64,000 bases of DNA from Linnemannia elongata. Taxonomy: Eukaryota; Mortierellomycota; Mortierellomycetes; Mortierellales; Mortierellaceae. The notes below the pieces were generated by a model, which made no database searches, had not been told where the DNA came from, and saw nothing but the letters and a program-made list of their open reading frames with translations. The stretch lies in contig JAXBDG010000004.1 of the NCBI GenBank assembly GCA_036320915.1, positions 1,116,001 to 1,180,000 on the forward strand, given 5' to 3'. The translations under genes and the position numbers were made by a program. Positions 45,851-55,384 of this stretch are shown in pieces (position 1 is the stretch's first letter; each line of letters starts with the position of its first letter).

Positions 45851-47126
45851 CAAAAGCAAAAGCAAAAGCAAAAGCAAAAGCAAAACAAAAGCAAAAGGGC
45901 TAACGCCCCAAATCTTTTTATCTATCTCTCTCCTCCTAGGTACCTGGAAGAAGGAAGTCGATTACGGTCATGACATGGCCGCTGCATCGATCGGAATCAT
46001 TGGTATGGGAGGCGTTGGCAAGGTACCGTAAACATCGATGTATGGCGTATAAAGATCAATCGTAACTGGCACATGAAAGCAAAAGACCTTTTTTGGTGCA
46101 TTATATTTACAATCTTTTATTTTCTTGCTCTCTGTTGGTTTTACATGCATGTTTTATTTTATTTTGTCTCGCTACTATTTAGGCAATCGCAAAGCGTGCC
46201 AATGCCTTTGGGATGTTGGTCAACTACTACAACAGGACCCGTCTCGACATTCGCGGTATGTGATGAACTTTTTACAACACAGGAGACTCGGAGAAACAGA
46301 AGCAAGAGGGAAGCAAAGGATGGTGGACAATTGATGAGCGAGGTTCTGACAAATATCTATTTCTTCTTGTTCGGATGGTTTTTAGTCGAGGCTGAGTATA
46401 ATGCCCACTTTGCTGCTTACGAGACACTGCTGCGCGAGTCGGATGTAATTGTGGTCTGCGTCCCCCTCAACGCTAACACCAGACATATGATCAACGCTAC
46501 TCAATTGAACAAGATGAAGAAAGGTGTTATCCTGATCAACATTGCTCGCGGTCCCGTCGTTGAAGAGGCTGCTCTCGTCGAGGCTCTTGAGAGCGGAAGG
46601 GTAAGTAGTAGCTTCTCGACATTATGTTTTGATTTCCTCGAGGGGGGATACAAAAATAATGAGAGATCGAGAGTGAGAGTACAGCTGAACTAATCAAAAA
46701 TGATTCCGCTTTTAAGGTTGGCTCTGCCGGTCTGGACGTTTTCGAGTTCGAACCAAAGGTTCACGAAGTCCTTCTCAAGCATCCCCGGTGCACGCTCTTG
46801 CCCCACATGGGAACCAGCACAGAAGAAAGTCTTCGTTCCATGGAGGTACTTTTTTCACTTTTTCACAAGGAGTTGTAGCCTTTGGACGTTTTGGTTTCTG
46901 TTTTGTGTATGTCCTTCACTCAAAAGTCTCTGGTTCTGCTAACTTATCGTTTGTCTTTTTTTTCTTTTGTGCGTGTGAATAGAAATTGGCGCTTAAGAAC
47001 ATTATGAACTTGTTGATGCAGGGCGAGGCCATCACCCCTATTAACAAGGTCGCCACCAAGGCACTTGAGGGTGTCATGACCGACAGCGTCGACTTTTCCA
47101 AGATCAGCCTTACCCTCCAAGGATAA
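44728..47126 (+). CDS. D-isomer-specific 2-hydroxyacid dehydrogenase (NAD(P)-dependent)
   Basis: Rossmann-fold oxidoreductase that interconverts 2-oxoacids and D-2-hydroxyacids; a glyoxylate/hydroxypyruvate reductase-like role is likely but the substrate is not determined. Nine exons: 44728-44871, 45032-45127, 45348-45459, 45585-45701, 45940-46022, 46183-46255, 46386-46600, 46717-46845 and 46983-47126, giving 370 residues. The NAD-binding loop is IGIIGMGGVGKAIAKRA, followed by YYNRTRLD, where the Arg suggests possible NADP use. The catalytic triad is visible as Arg in NIARGPVVEE, Glu in FEFEP and His in LLPHMGTSTEES. The substrate-domain motif is SVPMAGFDTIDVDACTAKGI. The start ATG precedes NWLKTKMGSHGWD; an in-frame ATG seven codons on is an alternative. 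Introns 3 and 4 contain T and A homopolymers, and intron 4 a GCAAAA repeat. Confidence 0.93.
45806..45896. repeat. A homopolymer plus (GCAAAA)n microsatellite in an intron
   Basis: Within intron 4 of the D-2-hydroxyacid dehydrogenase, a run of about 43 A is followed by roughly seven GCAAAA units. Slippage-prone; the true length may differ from the assembly. Confidence 0.9.
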
Positions 47127-47730
47127 ACTTCTCCCACCCCCCACCTCCCATAGATCACTATTACACATAAAAAAATCATACGAAATAAGAATGATCTAGC
47201 AGTTTTGCATGGAGAAGAAGGCCAATTTCTGTTGCTCATCCACCAATGTGACATTGGTGGAAGACTCTGTGAAAAAGAAAACCGAAATGAAAGGAGCATG
47301 ATCGACGCGCTCTCTCACATGAGGGCCGATAATATTCAAGCAGAGCATGCTTGTACTCTGAGAGCCACGAACAACCTATTCTCGGGAATTTCATGCGATA
47401 AACAATTTGCGTAGAAAGAGGGGTGAATTGACTCCTCTACTTCCTACTCCAGGAAGAGACCATTATTCAGTCAAAGAACCAATGCAGACAAAAAACATAA
47501 GACCTAGAACGACATCAACCTATATACGAGATATAAAAAAGAAGAGAGCATGACAAGAACTAAAGATATCCGCCCCTTTGTTCAACGTTAGGCACATACG
47601 AATTGAACTGTTAGTTGAAACATGACTCATTTCCTCTCCTTCGTCTCCGAAAAGCACTTTCTTAAACGACAGAACTTTTAACAGGCATACTTGAGGCAAA
47701 AAAAATAAAATAAAAAAAAGGAATATTCTA
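47127..47730. other. spacer left of the transposon island
   Basis: Contains the 3' UTR of the dehydrogenase gene and AT-rich DNA with A-rich runs at 47698-47720, ending at the TA target site of the MITE. No gene is seen. Confidence 0.45.
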
Positions 47731-48135
47731 CTTGGCAGCCCGGGTTGCTCGAACTATTCGACAACCCCCGTACTAGGTCCATGCACTCACTATTTTTGTT
47801 TTTTTTACACAGCACCTTGTTGCAATATCACAAGCTCGTTACTAATGTGTTCAATTCATTGCCCTGCTTCCTGTGGTTCAATTCATGGAGTCCGTGTCCC
47901 ATATCGTCATCACCACGGCTTGTCAGTATCTAAAAAGTGTTAATTTCAGCCAAAACGCTTTAATGATCTACTCTGAGGGTGCGTAAATGATGCTCCAATG
48001 GAGTGTGAAGGGAAGCAAGCTGTCTCCATGAGTTTGGCCTCTCCTGTCCACGTTTTCGTCTTGAAAGCAAAAAAAGTGAGTTACATGTACTTAGTACGAA
48101 GTTGTCGAATAATTCGAGCAACCCGGGTTGTCAAA
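47731..48135. mobile_element. MITE-like non-autonomous DNA transposon with TA target duplication
   Basis: A 405-bp element with imperfect terminal inverted repeats of at least 45 bp and about 65 bp with gaps. The left end contains CCCGGGTTGCTCGAA, C or T, TATTCGACAAC, then GTACTA and ACTCAC. The right end carries the same series in inverse orientation. Both ends are flanked by TA (47729-47730 and 48136-48137), the target duplication of Tc1/mariner elements. The first part of each terminal repeat is itself nearly palindromic (GGTTG..TCGAA / TTCGA.CAACC). The ~270-bp interior has no coding capacity, so it would need a transposase in trans. Family assignment beyond Tc1/mariner-like is not possible from the sequence. 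Confidence 0.85.
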
Positions 48136-48221
48136 TAGGTTAACCCAAAAAAAAAAAAAAAAGAGGAATAAACGTCCACAACAGAGAAGAGAGCTAAGTT
48201 TCAAAAGAAACGTAAAAGAGT

Positions 48222-48291
48222 GAAAGTGCCGGGACTCGAACCCGGTTCTCAGGCTTGGAAGGCCGGAATGATACCCATATACTACACTTTC
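48222..48291 (-). tRNA. tRNA-Gly (anticodon UCC)
   Basis: Reading the minus strand, a 7-bp acceptor stem (GAAAGTG with CACTTTC) pairs perfectly. The T arm CCGGG-TTCGAGT-CCCGG has five pairs, and the anticodon loop is CTTCCAA with anticodon TCC, decoding GGA. The anticodon stem has one C·U mismatch and the D arm is short, so the total is 70 nt. There is no intron and CCA is not encoded, as usual in eukaryotes. It lies 86 bp right of the MITE and 131 bp left of the first SINE target duplication. Confidence 0.88.
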
Positions 48292-48435
48292 ATTTGACTG
48301 ATGGATTTGTTAAGATCTTTAGAAAATCAAGTACAGCACGACGCCACCAAACGAAGAAGCGCCACCAACCAGGGCGTGATCATTAACCGTCTACCATTTT
48401 TCTTTTTGTCCTTCCATTGAAGACGCACCAACGCG

Positions 48436-48854
48436 GGCGGGCGAGCCCACCATAATGGTAAAGCTTCCCCCTCTCAGCGCGAGGGTCGTGGGTTCAGACC
48501 TACGAAGACACGCTCAATTAGGATTTGACGGTATTGCGCTAGCCTCCCCCTGTCCAGGAGGCCTGAGATGAAATAATTCTCAGACGCACAAAGTGCATGG
48601 ACAGAGTGAGTATGCCCACTATATGGCTACGTTAACCTGGTGATGAGCCAGTCTGAATGCCGTGTGGAGCCAGCCAAATCGGCGGACCGCTTAGATAAAC
48701 CTTTCAGTGTTCTAGTACATTCTGTCGGGTAACCGGCTTCCTGCACAAGCATACTAATATGCTTCTGTGCAAAGTACGCGCACCTAGTTTAGACTTAGAT
48801 AACAAATATCGTGTACTGCACAAGATAGGCCAATTGTCAGAGGCAATTCTAGGA

Positions 48855-48902
<48 letters not shown>
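48436..48902 (+). mobile_element. tRNA-headed SINE with poly-A tail and 13-bp target duplication
   Basis: A 467-bp element flanked by identical 13-bp repeats ACGCACCAACGCG (48423-48435 and 48903-48915). Its first ~80 bp contain tRNA-like RNA polymerase III promoter elements: a box-A-like GCGAGCCCACCATAATGG region (48441-48458), a CCCTC/GAGGG stem loop, and box B GGTTCAGACC at 48491-48500. The ends cannot form an acceptor stem, so it is not a tRNA gene. The body has no coding capacity, and the 3' end is a run of about 46 A. All this is diagnostic of a SINE moved by a LINE. It sits directly against a 5'-truncated LINE fragment. Confidence 0.85.
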
Positions 48903-48904
<2 letters not shown>

Positions 48905-48915
48905 GCACCAACGCG

Positions 48916-49697
48916 CGGTGGATAACGGTCGTCAAGCCCCGCGACCAGTACTCATACACTGGCGACCCCCCCGAGATGCGGATCATGTGCGGGGATTCTC
49001 CTCTATCGGTGGAGCTCGAGCCGTGCACAGCGGTAGTCCTGCTCCCGATCGCGATGAGAACCCCAAGTGGAACGTATCGGACCTACTCCGCGGCATCACC
49101 CCAAAGAGCATGTTGACCGAATGGTGCGCGGTCTTCAGAACCCCACAGTCCATCGCCAAGACGGTCCTCCACAAATTTGTTGGCTACCTGGAGACGCAGG
49201 CCTCAGAGCGGATCTGGAAACCCCGATGCTCCGCGACTATCGAGTGGGAGCAGACCCAGGGCATCTCTGTGAAGGACAAGACATCCAAATACACAGGTCC
49301 TCGTGGTGACTGGAGTTAAGGATATGGTTACATCACGCACGATGGTTTCTGCCCGTGTGGCGCTTCGCTAGCCACACATGAGGATCGGACATGCCCTGGA
49401 GCGACCAAGAATCCACGAGCAGCTGATGAACGGCTGTTAGACAGCTTGTTGGGAAGGAGGAGGTTAACATTGATGGAGAGGATGGGAAGAATCCCTTTCA
49501 TTCGTATCTAGTTTTATTTTCTTCCGTTATTGCTGTGAAGAGCAGCGACAATTGTTGCGCAGAGCCAGGTCCCGGACCGGACTGTGACTGACGGATGGTT
49601 CACTGAAGAGTTTGGTCTGAGTCCCTTTTACTTCCAAATGCCTCCTTTGTTCTGTTTGTCAGAGAAATAAAATTGTGTACGAAAAAAAAAAAAAAAA
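48916..49697 (+). mobile_element. LINE fragment A (5'-truncated 3' end of a non-LTR retrotransposon)
   Basis: Encodes only the C-terminal region of the LINE ORF2-like protein seen more fully in fragment B: DADHVRGFSSIGGARAV, KSMLTEWCAVFRTPQSIAKTV, KFVGYLETQASERIWKPRC and GFCPCGASLATHED. A stop TAA at 49317 replaces the CAA found in fragment C, so it is dead. The 3' UTR ends AGAGAAATAAAATTGTGTAC followed by an A tail. It is almost identical in sequence to fragment C. The 5' truncation point coincides with the right-hand SINE target repeat. Confidence 0.85.
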
Positions 49698-50456
49698 GAC
49701 GCGTTCCCCGCTCCCTCGCGTCTTTCAAGGACTACTTTCTTTTTGATCCCTCTAACTCTTCTATCCCGTATGATCTTTATTTCGTTTTGTCTTCTTGTTA
49801 CCTTCTTATCTTTAACTATTCCCGCTCTTGATCCGCCATCTGGCGCCCCCCCCCCCCTTCCTACTTATTTACCCGCCCCCTCCTAGTTATTTACCCGCCC
49901 CCTCTTCACCCCCAAAGGTGACGAAAGTTGAACTTCTTACTCTTTTTCTTTCAACTTTCGTTTTCCTTGTTACAAGTGTTTAGTTCGCTTTTATTTTGAA
50001 ACCAAACCCCGTCCTAGTAAGAGTTGCTAACCAAATGACTTTGGTCGAAGGTTTTTTTACTATCTTCGATGATTTTTCCTTCGTATCGTGTCAACCATTG
50101 TCATCAGCTCCAAAATAGTATAAATAAGGCACCTTTCTATAACCAAATAAACTTCGGACAGCGACTCCCACAGAAACCCCCAGACAAAAGAAAAGATACA
50201 GAAACACTCAGACTCCTCACCTTGACTTGTTCACTTCCTCACTCTTGCACCTCTTGTAGCTTATTCTCTTTCCTTCCCTCCTTTCCTTTTTCCATTCCTT
50301 CCTTTTTTTTTAGTTTTTAGTTTGTTGTAGTGTTGTTTGGAACCTTCATCCGAACTTCAATATAACAGATTCATCATTCTTAAATACTAATTTATTAACA
50401 TACTAATGATTTACTATCCTCAACGCCACCAAAAAAGTGTTCAAAAAACGGCGGGG

Positions 50457-50458
<2 letters not shown>
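49698..50458. other. non-coding stretch between LINE fragments; promoter-like, possible remnant of another element
   Basis: Contains a run of 12 C (49846-49857), two copies of TATTTACCCGCCCCCTC (49864-49903) and a hairpin with 12-bp perfect arms (ACGAAAGTTGAA at 49921-49932 and its complement at 49950-49961). A TATA box TATAAATA lies at 50119-50126, followed by a pyrimidine-rich leader. This resembles the promoter/leader of an LTR or of a full-length element, but no TG..CA ends or target duplication could be fixed. Confidence 0.35.
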
Positions 50459-50491
<33 letters not shown>

Positions 50492-52304
50492 CACAAAGAA
50501 AGTCGGCCCACTGGTTGTTTCACCAGACGAGTTCACCATCTTAACGACACTTCAGAACTCACCTGTTGACAATACGACTCCCCTCATTCTCTATACGGAC
50601 GGCTCCCTTATCCACTCTGGCACAGAGAAGGTGGCCATGGGATTCGGTGTTGTTGATCTCCAGCAGGATACCCATTTCCCAATCAAAGGACGGACAGACG
50701 GACACGCCTCCTCGACCAACGTCGAGCTTATGGGTCTCATAGCGGCAGTGGTGGCGGCCCCAGATGAACAGGATATTGTGGTTCGTCTGGACAACCAGGC
50801 GGTGGTGGATCAATATCAGCACATGGTGCAGGACCGGGAAAACACTCTGCCAAGAAAGCGATTCAGAAGCAATTATGCTGGACTGTGGGCAGTTTTGTCC
50901 AGTATTGTCGACAAACGCCAAGGAAGGGTTGAGGTGAAGTGGATCCGTGGGCACAACAACGATCCTGGAAATGAACTCGCCGACCGTACCGCTAAGGAGG
51001 CAGCGCAGGGCGACACAACGCCTTGGGTGGTGGACTTGACGCAACAAGAGGATATCCGGACTTTTGCGTTCTGTCATGAAGCCTTGGTGGAGACGGACCT
51101 GAGGCAGCTACTCAAACAACAAACAACCATTCGACACCATCAGCACTGGACTTCACAGCGTCGAGTCAAGAAGGCGGTACCCCATTTGGATGATGTCGAG
51201 TGGCGCTCAACCCTGGCCTTTGTACATGCAAGACGGGCTGTCTTCACTTTCTACAGTAACAGCAAGGATACCCGCCAACGGTCCCACCACATCAAGAAAC
51301 TTCATGGTATGCTACCGACCAGGAACTCTATGATGGCGCGCCACCCAGATCTATACCCTGACTGTATCTGCCGAGTCTGCACGGAGGAGGAAGAGGACAA
51401 TGAGCATTTGTGGACTTGCCCAGCAAAGAGAGAGACTACTACTGCTATCTGGAGGGAGGCCATGGACAAGATCGATGAGTGGGGCATCAAGGCAACAGAC
51501 AGTTACAACGCGGCCAAGAGGCGAGAGCACGAGAGAGCAGAGGCGAGTGGTCGTCAAGTACCGCCCCCAGTGCCAGTTCCTTGGCGCTGTCCATCTGATG
51601 AGGAGCATGTCCGTGGGTTCTCTTCTATCGGTGGCGCTCAATCGGTTTATCGGGGCCTGCCGGTCCCCGATCGCGACCTGGATCCAAAGTGGCACGTCTC
51701 GGATCTACTGCGAGGCATCACCCCCAAGAGCATGCTGTCTGAGTGGTCGTCAGTCTTCCGATCCTCAAAGTCGATTGCACAGACGGTCCTGCACAAGTTT
51801 GTTGGCTACCTGGAGGCACAGGCCTCGGAGCTGATCTGGAAACCTCGGTGTTCGGAGACAATTGCATGGGAGCAGGCGCAAGGCATCACTACCAAAGACA
51901 AGACATCCAAGTACACTGGCCCTCGAGGAGATTGGAGCAACGGTTATGGCTATATCACCCGAGCTAGTTTTTGTCCCTGCGGCGCTTCGCTAGCCGCACA
52001 TGAGGATGGGCATTGTCCGGGCCCGTCTTTGGATCCCACCGCTGCAGATGCACGTTTGTTAGAGAGTCAATTAGGAAGGAGGCGGTTGTCGTTGATGGAG
52101 AGGATGGGGAGGATCCCTTTCATGAGGGTGTGCGAGTAGTTTATTTTCTTCCGTCCCAGCCTGAGAAGGCGAGTGATTGTTGCGCTGAGCCTGCCGAGCT
52201 TTGGACTCAGGGACAGCGACTAGGTCTATGGCTACTGGGAGAGTTCACTTGATAGTGCCCTTTTATTCTTTTGAATGCCTCCTGGAGTTGTTAACTAGAG
52301 AAAT

Positions 52305-52306
<2 letters not shown>
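50492..52306 (+). mobile_element. LINE fragment B: RNase H domain and zinc-knuckle tail, open frame
   Basis: The longest LINE piece here. Its open frame (about 50492-52139) encodes an RNase HI domain with all four acidic residues: D in LYTDGS, E in NVELMGL, D in VRLDNQAVV and D in HNNDPGNELADRTAKEA. Then follows a helical region with KLHGMLPTRNSM and a zinc-knuckle CICRVC...NEHLWTC, a conserved C-terminal block (GFSSIGG, KFVGYLEAQASELIWKPRC) and a second Cys motif (CPCGASLAAHEDGHCPG). This order is typical of non-LTR elements with C-terminal RNase H (I/Tad-like group, inferred). No endonuclease or reverse transcriptase is present, so it is 5'-truncated. The left boundary is a 33-bp T run, and the right end stops at AGAGAAATAA before another T run. 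Confidence 0.85.
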
Positions 52307-52335
<29 letters not shown>

Positions 52336-52337
<2 letters not shown>

Positions 52338-53349
52338 ATGGAGGAGGAAGAGGACAATGGCAGGCCCGCAAGCCCAACCTGTACCCAACATGCCTTTGCC
52401 GACGATGCGAGCTCGAGAAGGAGGATAACGAGCATGTCTGGAACTGTTCCTCGGCAGCTGAGACCACCACTACGATCTGGAAGGAGGTTATGGGCAAGAT
52501 CGACGAGTGGGGTGTACAGTCGACAAACAACTACAATGCAGCCAGGAAGCGAGAACACAGACGCGCGGTGGATAACGGTCGTCAAGCCCCGCGGCCAGTA
52601 CTCATACACTGGCGGCCCCCCCGAGATGCGGATCATGTGCGGGGATTCTCCTCTATCGGTGGAGCTCGAGCCGTGCACAGCGTAGTCCTGCTCCCGATCG
52701 CGATGAGAACCCAAGTGGAACGTATCGGACCTACTCCGCGGCATCACCCCAAAGAGCATGATGACTGAATGGTGCGCGGTCTTCAGAACCCCACAGTCCA
52801 TCGCCAAGACGGTCCTCCACAAATTTGTTGGCTACCTCGAGACGCAGGCCTCAGAGAGGATCTGGAAACCCCGATGCTCCGCGACGATCGCGTGGGAGCA
52901 GACCCAGGGCATCTCAGCCAAGGACAAAACATCAAAATACACAGGCCCCCGTGGCGACTGGAGTCAAGGATATGGTTACATCACGCTTGATGGTTTCTGC
53001 CCGTGTGGCGCTTCGCTAGCCACACATGAGGATCGGATCTGCCCTGGAGCGACCAAGGAACCACGCGCAGCTGACGAGCGGCTGTTGGAAAGTTTGTTGG
53101 GAAGGAGGAAGTTGTCATTGATGGAGAGGATGGGAAGAATCCCCTTCATTCGTATCTAGTTCTATTTTCTTCCGTTATTGCTGTGAAGAGCAGCGACAAT
53201 TGTTGCGCAGAGCCAGGTCCCGGACCAGACTATGACTGACGGATGGCTCACTGAAAAGTTTGGGCTGTAGTTCCCTTTACTTCCAAATGCCTCCTTTGTT
53301 CTATTTCTCAGAGGAATAAAATTGTGTACGAAAAAAAAAAAAAAAAAAA
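52336..53349 (+). mobile_element. LINE fragment C (5'-truncated, frameshifted)
   Basis: Starts right after a 29-bp T run and encodes the zinc-knuckle (CLCRRCELEKEDNEHVWNC) through the C-terminus and 3' UTR, ending ATAAAATTGTGTAC plus a 19-bp A run. Relative to fragment A it lacks single bases near 52681 and 52711, which shift the frame across the linker, and it is broken again near the 5' edge. The C-terminal part (52758-53159) remains open and ends MERMGRIPFIRI. Its near identity to fragment A shows that they derive from the same young subfamily. Confidence 0.85.
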
Positions 53350-54078
53350 TTACTGGCACCCACCCTCAGATGCGGACCATGTTCGAGGGTCTTCTTTCAT
53401 CGGTGGAGCTTGAGCCGTGCGCAGCGGTCAGCCTGCTCCAGACCGCGAACAGAACCTCAAGTGGCGCGTCTCTGGTCTCCTCCGCGGCGGTATCACCCCC
53501 AAGAGCATGTTGGATGAGTGGTTGTCGGTCTTTCGGTCCCCAAAGTCGGTTGCACAGACGGTCTTGCACAAGTTTGTTGGTTACCTGGAGGCACAGGCCT
53601 CGGAGCTGATTTGGAAGCCTCGATGTTCGGAGACTATTGCATGGGAGCAGCAGATAGGCATCTCAACAAAGGACAAGACATCCAAGTATACCAGTCCTCG
53701 AGGGGAATGGAGTCGAGGATACGGACACATCACATATGGTTTTGTCCGTGTGGCGCTTCGCTAGCCACACATGAGGACGAGCGCTGCCCTGGCGCGTCGT
53801 CAGAACCACGAGGTGCTGATAAGCGGCTGTTGGAGAATCTGTTGGGAAGGGGGAGGTTGTTGTTGATCGAGAAGATGGGAGGAGTCCCCTTTATTCGGAT
53901 ATAGTTCTATTCTTCCGTTAATGCCATGATGAGTACAGTGGTTGCGCAGTGCCAGGTATGGTACCGGACTGTGACTGATGGATGGGTCTTGGAAGAGTTC
54001 GTTATGTAGCACCCCTAGTACTATCGAATGCCTACCAAGGGCTGTTTATTAGAGAAATAAAATTGTGTACAAAAAAAA
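53350..54078 (+). mobile_element. LINE fragment D (5'-truncated, frameshifted, divergent subfamily)
   Basis: Begins at the A tail of fragment C and covers only the last ~190 codons plus 3' UTR. The protein pieces RSGQPAPDREQNLKWRVSG, FRSPKSVAQTVLHKF and WEQQIGISTKDKTSKY are closer in wording to fragment B than to A/C. The frame is lost around 53745, within the CPCGAS motif, and resumes as GASLATHEDERCPGA. It ends AGAGAAATAAAATTGTGTAC and an 8-bp A tail. It is non-functional. Confidence 0.82.
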
Positions 54079-55384
54079 GTTTCCGGTCATGTAAAAACCA
54101 TCGACGAAGGTGGGGGAAAATGATGACTGGATTAAAGAAGAGCGTTGATTCTAGACACTAGTAGGTTCTAGTATGGGGACCTAATGTGGCAGCCAGGAGC
54201 ACCATGGGGAAGTCATGTTATTTTTCGTGACCAAGAAAGATGAAGGTTTGACCTTTGAGCATGTTCTTGATTCATAGCTTTATAACAGTATCACAGTGAC
54301 AGGGAGAAAAGAATGACCGGCGAGGAAGCACATCAAGAAACAAGGCATGACAGCATATCACTTTTACTTGGTGAGAACCATTCTTCGCTCTAGGTGAGGG
54401 GATGGGTGCCTGAAAAAAGGTAGTTGGTCAAGGTATTCACAAAACAATAACCTTGATCTGCTGAAACCGATCCTTTCTTTTTAGTAAGGGAGCACTTGAC
54501 ACATGGTAGTTTGCTACCCCAATACCTCGAACTTGATCTTTTAGGTGGGAAAGGTAGTAGGGAATAGTTACGATAAGGTAATGTCCGGTCAAGACAGCTG
54601 CTATTCTTTACACCTTTTCCTATTTTTCTTTGCTAGGTCCCTGCATTCGCTGGGGCCGAAAGTAAAGGATGACCGTCAGTACAGATTCATGAGGAAAGTT
54701 GACTTCGCCCCTCGGCGAAGGCCATCATTCATCCGAAGAGAAAAAAAATAAATTAAATGCCGCTAGAACTGGTTTGTGTTTTCAGCAACACAGGGTGATA
54801 AGAACCACCCTCATAGCTATTTTTTACCTCTCTCGTACTGTAGTGACTGTTTGTGAATAACAATAAATGAAAACAATGAGACAGACTTCATGGGTGCCCT
54901 CAATACATAAAAGCAGACCATCGAAGAATTCGTGCGAGATCCTACCAAGAGTCGTGTTTATTCTTGCAACCATTCTGCCAACAACCATGTTGACCGAAAA
55001 GTGGAAGGAGCAGTACTCGGAAAGGCAGGGTTGATGAGTGAGAAGGGGAGAGGGGAGAGAGGGGAGAGGGAATGATACCGGCGTATTACACTTTCAATTG
55101 TTCTGGATTCGAGGCCCCCAACTTTCTTTTTGATAGCGCTCGTCTTATTTACTCATTCTCTCACGCCACCAAGAAAAACGTACACTGCGCCAATAAAGAG
55201 CGGCCAATGAATGAGTTGCGATTTGCTATATACCAGGTTTACACTGAAGTAGGGAGGAATGAATCTATCGGCGCTCCTTTATTATGTGCGCAAAAACTGA
55301 AGGGGTCATAAGTCATGTCTGTTCGTTTTTTTTTCTTTTTTTTCTCATTTTTTCTCATTTGGTAGTTTACAGCGTTCAAATCTA
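54079..55384. other. gene-free spacer right of the transposon island
   Basis: A 1.3-kb stretch without convincing coding or repeat structure. There is a GA/GGGGAGA-rich stretch near 55038-55070 and AT-rich DNA near 55320-55365. It includes the 3' UTR of DNAJC11 (minus strand). Confidence 0.45.

Noticed and set aside
48436..48510. A second tRNA gene (tRNA-Ala-like anticodon loop and box B)
   Set aside because: The ends cannot pair into an acceptor stem, the loop lacks U33, and the unit continues into a 467-bp A-tailed element with target repeats; it is the head of a SINE.
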